From contig FR882004.1 of the NCBI GenBank assembly GCA_000435615.1, positions 1 to 6,528 of the forward strand: a stretch of 6,528 bases of DNA. The letters are read 5' to 3'. The notes beneath the pieces were generated by a model, which was not told the origin of the DNA, did not search any database, and saw only the letters and a list, made by a program, of their open reading frames with translations. The position numbers were made by a program, and so were the translations under genes. Below are positions 1 through 5,105 of this stretch, in pieces (position 1 is the first letter of the stretch; each line of letters starts with the position of its first letter). The DNA comes from Firmicutes bacterium CAG:238. GTDB lineage: Bacteria; Bacillota; Clostridia; Peptostreptococcales; Anaerovoracaceae.

Positions 1-74
1 CTACTGGCAGGAAAATTTTATATTTTTTCAATTGTCTACTTGACGGGGAGCGGTTCAAATGCGACAGCCCCTTC
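1..74. mobile_element. Probable outer end of an insertion sequence (remnant or neighbour copy)
   Basis: The segment is AT-rich and ends in AATGCGACAGCCCCTTC (58-74). This is the exact reverse complement of 6446-6462 near the other window edge. GGGGCTGT-type termini are common among insertion sequences of Firmicutes, so the simplest reading is that an element lies to the left and its right end is at about 71-74. Frame 2 is open from position 2 and stops at 41-43 (TGA), 15 bases before the motif, as expected for the last codons of a transposase. Frames 1 and 3 are also open for over 110 bases, so the reading frame is not proven. No transposase motif is visible in so short a piece. Confidence 0.35.
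58..74 (+). repeat. Left copy of a 17-bp inverted repeat shared with 6446-6462
   Basis: AATGCGACAGCCCCTTC matches the reverse complement of 6446-6462 in all 17 positions. The two copies face each other across about 6.4 kb that contains every complete gene in the window. They could be ends of two copies of the same insertion sequence lying outside the segment, or the terminal repeats of one composite element. The sequence does not decide between these. Confidence 0.7.
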
Positions 75-138
75 GTTTATATTCGCCACTTGTTTCTCGA
101 TATTTTACCGTATTTTTTGTGAATATTTCGTAATTTTA

Positions 139-167
139 TTGACATAATAATCAAAAAGGAATAATAT
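139..167 (+). promoter_or_regulatory. Sigma-70/SigA-type promoter of the RloA/RloB-like operon
   Basis: A perfect -35 box TTGACA (139-144) is followed after 17 bases by TAATAT (162-167), which matches four of six positions of TATAAT. Transcription would start near 174, giving a leader of under 20 bases that carries the ribosome binding site AAAGGAGG (175-182), nine bases before the ATG at 192. The promoter lies outside the possible IS end at 1-74, so the operon probably has its own promoter. No operator repeats are visible around it. Confidence 0.65.
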
Positions 168-191
168 AGATCACAAAGGAGGTTTTGTATT

Positions 192-1397
192 ATGCTGACA
201 CAGTTTGTGCTAAAAAACGTTTTGTCTTTCAAGGAGGAAACGGTTTTCGACATGAGAGCCATCAATGCTTATAAGGAGCATCCGGAAAACACAGCAGACT
301 CCGGGTACGGGGACAAAATCCTAAGAGTGGCAACAATCTACGGTGCCAATGCAAGCGGCAAGTCAAACTTCACCTTGGCAATGTATATTTTTCGTGCTAT
401 CGTAGCAGAATCGCTTAACAATGCAAACGACGGCAAGCTTCTTGCTATCCACAAATTTTATCTGCCTTTCCTTTTGTCAGAAGAGAAAGCAAACTCCGAA
501 TTTGAAATTGTAAACATCATAGATGACGCTGAATACAGATATGGTTTTGAATACAATGATGAATGTATCGTAGAAGAATGGCTATACAAGAAAAATCTCA
601 AGACTAATAGAACCGCGGTTATCTTTGAGAGAACAACCAATGCGGTAGAATTCGGTGCATCCGTAAGAAAAGAATGCGAACGATATAAAGATCAAGTCCC
701 GAGCGAAACATTGATTTTGTCTTTTCTCAATAAGCTTAAGCTCAAAACCACAGTTTTTAATGATTTGTATTCGCGAATCATTTCTATGGTTGTTTTTCCG
801 GCAAAATTTGATGCTGACTTTGGCAGGGATACGAATATTATCACTGAATTTCTGCCTTCCATTATAGATAATAACAAGAGCAGGCTTCTATCCTTCCTTG
901 CCGCAACCGATATCGGCATTGTTGATATCAGTTATCGGGAGCATAATGGAGAAAATGTTTTCTTTACCGTCCATAAAGGGCGAGAGAATAAGGAATATGA
1001 GATGGGACTTTTCACTGAATCCTCCGGGACTTTGAAATGCATCGTGTTGTTTATTCATGCTTGGTTTTGCGTGTCTTTTGACGGAGTGCTCGTTATCGAT
1101 GAGCTTAATACGAAATTACATCCGCTGCTTTTGAAATTTATAGTTGATTTGTTCTATGATTCCGCATCCAGGGCGCAGCTTATTTATACAACCCACGATA
1201 CGACACTGATGGATAAGAAGTTTTTCCGCCGGGATCAGATTTGGTTCGTGGAAAAAGACGAATTCGGAGAGTCAAGGCTTTTTGCCTTATCTGATTACAA
1301 AGTAAGGTCCGATGCGTCATTCGAAAAAGATTATTTAGCCGGCGTGTATGGCGGAATTCCGATGCTTAGAGAATTTTCGATGAAAGAGGATAAGTAA
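192..1397 (+). CDS. RloA/AbiLi-type AAA (ABC-like) ATPase, putative phage-defence component
   Basis: This 401-residue cytosolic P-loop ATPase belongs to the AAA_15/AAA_21 class found in abortive-infection systems. Visible motifs are Walker A GANASGKS (51-58), an ABC-signature-like ESSGTLK (276-282), Walker B VLVIDEL with D303-E304 followed by the HP of the D-loop region (310-311), and an H-loop TTHD with H335. The region 58-275 between them is the long insertion typical of SMC/ABC-type ATPases. The C-terminus (about 348-390) reads like the conserved tail of RloA-type proteins, with DQIWFVEKD and YGGIP. The start is fixed by AAAGGAGG nine bases upstream. It is followed directly by a RloB-like gene, the pairing seen in AbiL and RloAB loci. 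By analogy with PARIS, where an ATPase holds a Toprim effector until a phage trigger appears, it may be the sensor and regulator. That role is inferred. The gene is complete, with no missing core motif. Confidence 0.85.
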   Translation: MLTQFVLKNVLSFKEETVFDMRAINAYKEHPENTADSGYGDKILRVATIYGANASGKSNFTLAMYIFRAIVAESLNNANDGKLLAIHKFYLPFLLSEEKANSEFEIVNIIDDAEYRYGFEYNDECIVEEWLYKKNLKTNRTAVIFERTTNAVEFGASVRKECERYKDQVPSETLILSFLNKLKLKTTVFNDLYSRIISMVVFPAKFDADFGRDTNIITEFLPSIIDNNKSRLLSFLAATDIGIVDISYREHNGENVFFTVHKGRENKEYEMGLFTESSGTLKCIVLFIHAWFCVSFDGVLVIDELNTKLHPLLLKFIVDLFYDSASRAQLIYTTHDTTLMDKKFFRRDQIWFVEKDEFGESRLFALSDYKVRSDASFEKDYLAGVYGGIPMLREFSMKEDK

Positions 1398-2078
1398 ATG
1401 GGAAGCGATGATTTATTCAAGAAAAGAAGAAAAGAGCGAAAAGAACGCAAGTGTGAGATGCTCACTCCGAAAGCGAACTCTTGCCTTATTGTGACTGAGG
1501 GCGAATGCACCGAGCCTATGTACTTCGAAGGTATTGAACGAGAAATTCGCGGGAAAGTCGGTGGGCGGATTGATGTTGAAAATCTTCCGAGAATTGACAT
1601 TCATGGTGAAGGAACGGCTACAAGTCACCTGCTTCAGGCTACTCGGCTATTTGTAAAGAAAGCCAATATCGTATATCAAAACATCTGGATCGTTCTTGAC
1701 AAGGATGACTTCGAGGATTTTGATGAAACGCTGAAAGCTGCTGAAAAGGAAGGATACAATGTGGCGTGGAGTAACCAATGTTTCGAATATTGGTTATTCC
1801 TGCATTTCCGGTATAGTGATGCTGCCCTGCACCGTAATGACTGGATTCGAAAATTGGACGAGATATTTCGCAGACTTGGAATTTCAGATGGCAAGTATCA
1901 CAAGAACGCTGCAGACATCTATGATATCGTGAATACATATGGAAGCATTGATAATGCCATTAAAAACGCTAAAGCGAGAATGAAGCATTACGACCGGCTT
2001 TGCTGCAAGCCGTCCGCATATGATCCGGGCACAACCGTTTATGAACTGGTAGAGCAACTTAAGAAGTATTTGGAATAA
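1398..2078 (+). CDS. RloB/AbiLii-type protein, putative Toprim-like effector of the ATPase pair
   Basis: This 226-residue protein is recognisable as the RloB family. It has a strongly basic N-terminus (residues 9-18, mostly K and R), then IVTEGECTEPMYFE (31-44) with the family acidic residue E34, then IVLDKDDF (98-105) with D101 and D103, then SNQCFEYWLFLHF (125-137), and a C-terminal DPGTTVYELVE (209-219). An EG-type glutamate followed by DxD is the Toprim-like arrangement, so a metal-dependent nuclease role is plausible. Activity is an inference. The ATG follows the ATPase stop immediately (TAAATG), with AGAGGA seven bases before it, so the two are co-transcribed and probably translationally coupled. 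In lactococcal AbiL the two-gene unit gives phage resistance. The length is normal for the family and the gene looks intact. No terminator was found just after it. Confidence 0.85.
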   Translation: MGSDDLFKKRRKERKERKCEMLTPKANSCLIVTEGECTEPMYFEGIEREIRGKVGGRIDVENLPRIDIHGEGTATSHLLQATRLFVKKANIVYQNIWIVLDKDDFEDFDETLKAAEKEGYNVAWSNQCFEYWLFLHFRYSDAALHRNDWIRKLDEIFRRLGISDGKYHKNAADIYDIVNTYGSIDNAIKNAKARMKHYDRLCCKPSAYDPGTTVYELVEQLKKYLE

Positions 2079-2577
2079 TGATAATCATAGTATGTGCTCA
2101 TTTATGAGCTACTTTATGAACTCATTTATGGACTCATTTCCAAGTGCTTTTTTAATTTGCTCTTTTGTTTTTCCTATTTTTATTCACCAATTATGCATCA
2201 AAATCCTGAATTTATTCTGCCTCAAAATACTTGAAAATTCTCAAGTTACACCTTCCATAACAGTCGCTGTTATGTTCACTTTCAGCTTTGGTAGTGCATT
2301 TGCAGGAACCTTTGAAGCTGTACCAAATCGCTGGCGCGATAGCTAGTGTTTGGTGTGCAAACTATAAAAAAAATAGTGGCGTTTTTCTCATTTTTGCTGT
2401 ATTGTTAAGTTACCAATCCGAACAAATTCGCAAAAACAACAACCACAACCACTATTATGTTTAGATTACCACGAATTCGCAAACTTCACAACTACATTTT
2501 TCTCTTTTCTATCCGTCCGCCGCCTCTTTTTTGAATTGCTTGTATTTTTTTCATATCATTCAAAAAGGAGTTTTATC
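2079..2577. other. Gene-free, hairpin-rich region between the defence operon and the recombinase; probable left flank/terIS area
   Basis: No convincing gene was found in these 499 bases. They hold a series of inverted repeats: CTCATTTATGAG (2097-2108), ACTTGA/TCAAGT (2229-2246), CATAACAG-tcg-CTGTTATG (2256-2274, a perfect 8-bp stem), ATCGC/GCGAT (2327-2340) and GTTTG/CAAAC (2348-2362). AATTCGCAAA occurs twice as a direct repeat (2425-2434 and 2474-2483). IS91-family elements have a structured left end (terIS) upstream of their genes, so this end should lie somewhere here, but the boundary cannot be placed. On the minus strand, short protein-like stretches in shifting frames (about 2338 down to 2090) could be a decayed gene. 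This is weak. Confidence 0.5.
2097..2139 (+). repeat. Short direct repeats with CTCATTTATG core
   Basis: CTCATTTATG occurs at 2097-2106 and again at 2121-2130. A third, truncated CTCATTT is at 2133-2139. The first copy also forms the palindrome CTCATTTATGAG. The repeats start 19 bases after the RloB-like stop codon and read in no convincing gene. They could be a slippage product, the tail of a decayed repetitive coding sequence on the minus strand, or a protein-binding site. Confidence 0.45.
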
Positions 2578-3447
2578 ATGGACAAATATTTTCATTCGTT
2601 TCGAGACATGATCGCTCTGCGCGGTCTGACCGATCATACCCTCAAATCTTACTGCACCTACATACAAGCCTACCTGCAATATCTTACGGAAATCCTGCAC
2701 AAAATGCCTGAAGATGTCTCATGGCAAGAGCTTCGTGATTTTGTTCGCTGGCTGCAAAAATCCAGAAACCTTTCAGAACGCACCATTAACGCCGCAATTG
2801 CACAGCTGCGTTTCTTTACTATCTATGTCCTGCATCAGCCTTGGGATCAAACACAGCTTCCTTCTCGCAAATTTAATGCCTATCTTCCTTACGTTCCTTC
2901 CAAGGACGAAACCTTGCACTTCATTTCCTCTATGCCGGATCTGAAGGCAAAAACCATGCTTGCTGTTCTGTATTCCTCCGGTCTTCGGGTTGGTGAACTT
3001 TGTCGCCTGCGCTGCGAAGATATTGACCGCAAGCAAATGCGGATTCATATCACACACTCCAAGAGCCGACAGGATCGTTATGCCATTCTTTCTAAGCATG
3101 CCCTGGATCTTTTAACCCGCTACTGGCATGTCTGCGGCAAACCCAGAGAGTTCCTTTTCCCCAGCCAGCGAAATCAAAACCTTCCCATTGCTCCTTCCTT
3201 TCTCGCAAAGCACATCCGTGCCCATGAAGAGCGTCTTGGTTTGCCACGCAGGCTCACCTCTCATTCTTTTCGTCATGACTTTGGCACCCATCTTTACGAA
3301 AATGGTGCAGATCTTTTGACCATCAAAGCCTTGATGGGACATAAGTCTTTGCAGTCTACCGCACTCTACGTCCACCTTGCGCAGGACGGTTTGCGCCATG
3401 CTGTCAGTCCGTTTGACCTGCCTGCAGGAGGTGCCTGTCATGACTGA
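2578..3447 (+). CDS. IS91-associated tyrosine recombinase/integrase
   Basis: This 289-residue XerC/D-like site-specific recombinase has an N-terminal SAM-like core-binding domain (about 5-95) and a C-terminal catalytic domain (about 105-275). All expected catalytic residues are present: R137 in SSGLRVGE, K162, H229 and R232 in HSFRHDFGTHL, H255 in LMGHKS, and the nucleophile Y264 in TALYVHL. The chosen ATG has AAGGAG (2565-2570) seven bases upstream. An upstream in-frame TTG at 2536 would add 14 unconserved-looking residues and has no such site. The stop overlaps the transposase start in ATGACTGA, implying coupled translation. Some IS91-family elements carry a recombinase of this kind before the transposase. 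Its job there is not well established; resolving transposition products is one possibility. It is complete and probably functional. Confidence 0.88.
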   Translation: MDKYFHSFRDMIALRGLTDHTLKSYCTYIQAYLQYLTEILHKMPEDVSWQELRDFVRWLQKSRNLSERTINAAIAQLRFFTIYVLHQPWDQTQLPSRKFNAYLPYVPSKDETLHFISSMPDLKAKTMLAVLYSSGLRVGELCRLRCEDIDRKQMRIHITHSKSRQDRYAILSKHALDLLTRYWHVCGKPREFLFPSQRNQNLPIAPSFLAKHIRAHEERLGLPRRLTSHSFRHDFGTHLYENGADLLTIKALMGHKSLQSTALYVHLAQDGLRHAVSPFDLPAGGACHD

Positions 3448-4597
3448 TCACAATGTGCAGCAAGTGTTTCAAAACGGCTATGCAGACTATACTGCAAAAA
3501 ATCCGTTTTTATCCGATGTACAGAGAAAAGCCGCAAAGGCCATCCTTCTTTGCAAAACCGACAAGCTTGGCTTTCAGGCAAGCTTCTGCACAAACTGTGC
3601 GCATTTAAAAATCCACTACCGTTCCTGCCGTAATCGCAATTGTCCAAGCTGTCAGGCAGTTAACAAGGAAATTTGGGTAGACAAGCGCAGCGCGGAAGTC
3701 ATCGACACTCCGTATTTTCATGTGGTCTTTACGATTGCGCATGAGCTAAATGCACTCTTTTACGCAAATCAAAAGCTTTTATACGATCTTTTGCATCGCT
3801 GCTGTGCCGAAACCTTGCTTGAGCTTTCTGCGGATCCAAAATGGCTTGGTGCTACTCCTGCCATCATACAGGTTCTTCATACTTGGAATCAGGAACTTGG
3901 CTATCATGTCCATATGCATTGTATCGTTTCCGGCGGAGGCTTGAGCCGGGATGGAAAACTGCGCAGGTCTTCTTCAAAGTTTTTCCTTCCGGTTCGTGTG
4001 CTTAGAGACAGATTTAAAGGGAAATTTCTCGCCCGACTTTCCGAGTTATATGCGAAAGGCGTACTTTCCTTTTCCGCTTCCTGCAAAGAATTGCAGACGA
4101 AAACGGTTTGGAATGCCTTTAAAAACACACTCTATGAGAAAGACTGGTGTCCTTACATCAAGCAGACCTTCCACAGGTTTGGAAACGCTATCGAATATCT
4201 TGGACGTTACACACATAAAATTGCCATTTCAAACAGCCGCATTCTTTCGGTTACCGATGCGCATGTCACGTTCTCTGCCAGAGGCAGGAAGCCCAAAGAC
4301 CCGAAACGCCGGATTACGCTCACCCATGCCGAATTTATTCGTCGCTATCTCATGCATGTGCTGCCGAAAGGGTTTCAGAAAATCCGCTATTACGGGCTCT
4401 TAAACAATCGCATGAAAGCAAAGAATCTACAAAGAGTCTTCACCTTGCAGGGCAGACAGAGTTTTAAACGGCTCTATGAGGGATTTCGTACTGCGCAGTT
4501 TCTAAGCGCACTTTGGAAAATTGACATTTGCCGCTGTCCGCGCTGCGGGCATAGCAGCATGAAGCCGCTCAAGCTGCACTATGCAAATTCCACCTGA
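3440..4597 (+). CDS. IS91-family HUH (Y2) transposase
   Basis: This 385-residue rolling-circle transposase nicks single-stranded DNA at the element end and joins it to the target. The N-terminus has a cysteine-rich zinc-binding segment (C50, C53, C63, C68, C71). HVHMHCIVSGGG (156-167) holds the HUH metal-binding motif (H158-M-H160). YLGRY (253-257) supplies the paired tyrosines Y253 and Y257 of the IS91 group. LPKGFQKIRYYGLL (308-321) is another family signature, and a C-terminal CRCPRCGH (364-371) is a likely second zinc knuckle. The ATG at 3440 follows AGGAGGTG (3426-3433) by six bases. A start at 3377 inside the recombinase gene is possible but would add an unrelated leader. Length is normal for the family and no frameshift or missing residue is seen. 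Confidence 0.9.
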   Translation: MTDHNVQQVFQNGYADYTAKNPFLSDVQRKAAKAILLCKTDKLGFQASFCTNCAHLKIHYRSCRNRNCPSCQAVNKEIWVDKRSAEVIDTPYFHVVFTIAHELNALFYANQKLLYDLLHRCCAETLLELSADPKWLGATPAIIQVLHTWNQELGYHVHMHCIVSGGGLSRDGKLRRSSSKFFLPVRVLRDRFKGKFLARLSELYAKGVLSFSASCKELQTKTVWNAFKNTLYEKDWCPYIKQTFHRFGNAIEYLGRYTHKIAISNSRILSVTDAHVTFSARGRKPKDPKRRITLTHAEFIRRYLMHVLPKGFQKIRYYGLLNNRMKAKNLQRVFTLQGRQSFKRLYEGFRTAQFLSALWKIDICRCPRCGHSSMKPLKLHYANST

Positions 4598-4756
4598 GCC
4601 TATTCGAATTTTATATTTTTTGAGGTCTCCCCGCAGAAGGCCTGTTTGACATGCGCAAAATCAGGGATTGTTCCCCGAAATGCTAAGCGATACCTCCTAT
4701 TTCTGCCGTGAAAGCCTCGCAAATTCTGTTTGCCGGCTGCGTGGCAGGCGATACAA

Positions 4757-4786
4757 TCCCCATAGGGGACTCTCGCGTCGACGCGA
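4757..4786. repeat. Two adjacent palindromes, candidate oriIS structure
   Basis: TCCCC-ata-GGGGA (4757-4769) is a perfect 5-bp hairpin. Three bases later comes TCGCGTCGACGCGA (4773-4786), a perfect 14-bp palindrome and the most GC-rich spot in this spacer. The pair is framed by two copies of TACAAT (4752-4757 and 4793-4798). HUH elements recognise hairpins close to the end they nick, and this lies about 160 bases downstream of the transposase stop. That makes it a candidate for oriIS. The exact end is unknown. Confidence 0.4.
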
Positions 4787-4807
4787 TTTGGGTACAATAG
4801 AAAAGAA

Positions 4808-4864
4808 TCACATGCAGAGCAGGTTCATGTTTCATGATTCCTGTTTTTTTTGCTCTGCATGTGA
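4808..4864. repeat. Perfect 14-bp inverted repeat enclosing a terminator
   Basis: TCACATGCAGAGCA (4808-4821) is matched exactly by TGCTCTGCATGTGA (4851-4864), with 29 bases between the arms. The interior is itself a hairpin followed by eight T residues. Either the whole region folds as one cruciform-like stem or the inner hairpin forms alone. It could be a miniature transposon-like insertion, a transposon end, or a bidirectional terminator. Confidence 0.6.
4820..4851 (+). terminator. Intrinsic terminator for the recombinase-transposase transcript
   Basis: The stem pairs CAGG (4820-4823) with CCTG (4840-4843) and TCATG (4825-4829) with CATGA (4833-4837), with a TTT loop. It runs directly into eight T residues (4844-4851). 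This is a standard rho-independent terminator on the plus strand. It lies inside the larger inverted repeat 4808-4864, whose outer right arm begins at the end of the T run. Confidence 0.65.
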
Positions 4865-4884
4865 TACTTTCCTTAGATATTTGT

Positions 4885-4923
4885 AGAAGTATTTAGATTA
4901 AGGCTAGATACTTCTTTATTTTT
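4885..4923 (+). terminator. Second, AT-rich terminator-like hairpin
   Basis: AGAAGTAT (4885-4892) pairs with ATACTTCT (4908-4915), continued by TAG/CTA after one T-G pair, around a seven-base loop. TTTATTTTT (4915-4923) follows. The stem is AT-rich, so it is weaker than the one upstream. It may serve as a backup stop that shields the ATPase promoter from transcripts of the mobile element. Confidence 0.5.
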
Positions 4924-4985
4924 GCGTCTGCCTTTCTTGTCTGCTACAACTAGACTTGACAAGTACAATATAAACATCCAATTAT

Positions 4986-5054
4986 CCGAAAAACGCAAAA
5001 CAAATCTGCCGAAAAACACAAAATAAAACTGCCGAAAAATACAAAATAGGCTTG
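4986..5054 (+). repeat. Three tandem 23-bp direct repeats upstream of the AAA_14-DUF4143 gene
   Basis: Copies at 4986-5008, 5009-5031 and 5032-5054 abut without spacers. All share CCGAAAAAYRCAAAAYA in their first 17 bases. Copies 1 and 2 differ at three positions. Copy 3 differs from copy 2 at five, mostly near its end. The last three bases of copy 3 are the TTG of the predicted -35 box. The exact 23-bp period and the position against the promoter suggest binding sites for a regulator. They are too short and spacer-free for a CRISPR array. Confidence 0.8.
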
Positions 5055-5079
5055 AATAAATCTCCCAAGCAAGTATAAT
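5052..5079 (+). promoter_or_regulatory. Promoter of the AAA_14-DUF4143 gene
   Basis: TTGAAT (5052-5057) is followed after 16 bases by a perfect TATAAT (5074-5079). The -35 box overlaps the end of the third 23-bp repeat, so anything bound to the repeats would touch RNA polymerase. The start of transcription would be near 5086, just before the ribosome binding site AGGGAGGT (5089-5096), ten bases from the ATG. Confidence 0.65.
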
Positions 5080-5105
5080 AATAATTACAGGGAGGTCGCT
5101 CTAAT

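Larger units (their letters stand above)
2229..4800 (+). mobile_element. IS91-family element with tyrosine recombinase plus HUH transposase (ends approximate)
   Basis: The core is a two-gene unit (2578-4597): a tyrosine recombinase overlapping an IS91-type Y2 transposase. IS91 elements move by rolling-circle replication from oriIS, downstream of the transposase, to terIS, upstream of it. They make no target duplication, so the ends cannot be read from flanking repeats. The left limit given is the start of the main hairpin cluster. The right limit is just past the palindromes at 4757-4786. The left end could lie anywhere in 2079-2577 and the right end anywhere in 4598-4985. Coding strands of both genes are pyrimidine-rich, unlike the purine-rich genes on either side, which supports a separate origin. 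Both genes look intact, so the element may be active. Confidence 0.6.
4598..5105. other. Intergenic control region between the transposase and the AAA_14 ATPase gene
   Basis: These 508 bases hold no convincing gene. In order they contain small hairpins (GGGA/TCCC at 4664-4675 and GCAAA/TTTGC at 4719-4733), the paired palindromes at 4757-4786, a terminator inside a 57-base inverted repeat, a second AT-rich terminator, an inverted repeat CTTGTC/GACAAG (4936-4963), three 23-bp direct repeats, and the promoter and ribosome binding site of the next gene. The right end of the IS91-type element must fall in the first part. The repeats and promoter belong to the ATPase gene. Confidence 0.6.

Noticed and set aside
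14..28. 15-base match AATTTTATATTTTTT with 4607-4621
   Set aside because: It is made only of A and T in AT-rich DNA, and the similarity does not extend on either side, so chance is the likely cause.
2092..2346. Plus-strand open frame of 84 codons, rich in F, M and S
   Set aside because: It has no ribosome binding site, runs through short repeats and hairpins, and shows no domain-like pattern; it is more likely a chance frame.
2536..2577. TTG start for the recombinase, with the TTGAAT (2531-2536)/TATCAT (2554-2559) promoter-like pair
   Set aside because: The extra residues are unsupported and the ATG at 2578 has a well-placed AAGGAG. The promoter-like pair would begin transcription inside that ribosome binding site, so it is doubtful as well.
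3377..3439. Upstream in-frame start for the transposase
   Set aside because: This would translate the recombinase C-terminal region in another frame, while ATG 3440 has a near-perfect AGGAGGTG six bases before it.
2773..3441. Minus-strand open frames of about 108 residues opposite the recombinase
   Set aside because: They lie wholly opposite a gene with all catalytic residues in the correct frame; they are antisense shadows.
4600..4797. Minus-strand open frame of 65 codons downstream of the transposase
   Set aside because: No ribosome binding site or recognisable motif; it overlaps the palindromes and is best explained as chance openness in the transposon flank.
4956..4961. TTGACA as a -35 box of a second promoter for the ATPase gene
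   Set aside because: No acceptable -10 box lies 16 to 18 bases downstream; the TATAAA at 4969 is only seven bases away. The TTGACA overlaps the CTTGTC/GACAAG inverted repeat.
4986..5054. Possible CRISPR array
   Set aside because: The three 23-bp units abut with no spacers between them, diverge at their ends, and sit directly on a promoter; no cas gene is present.
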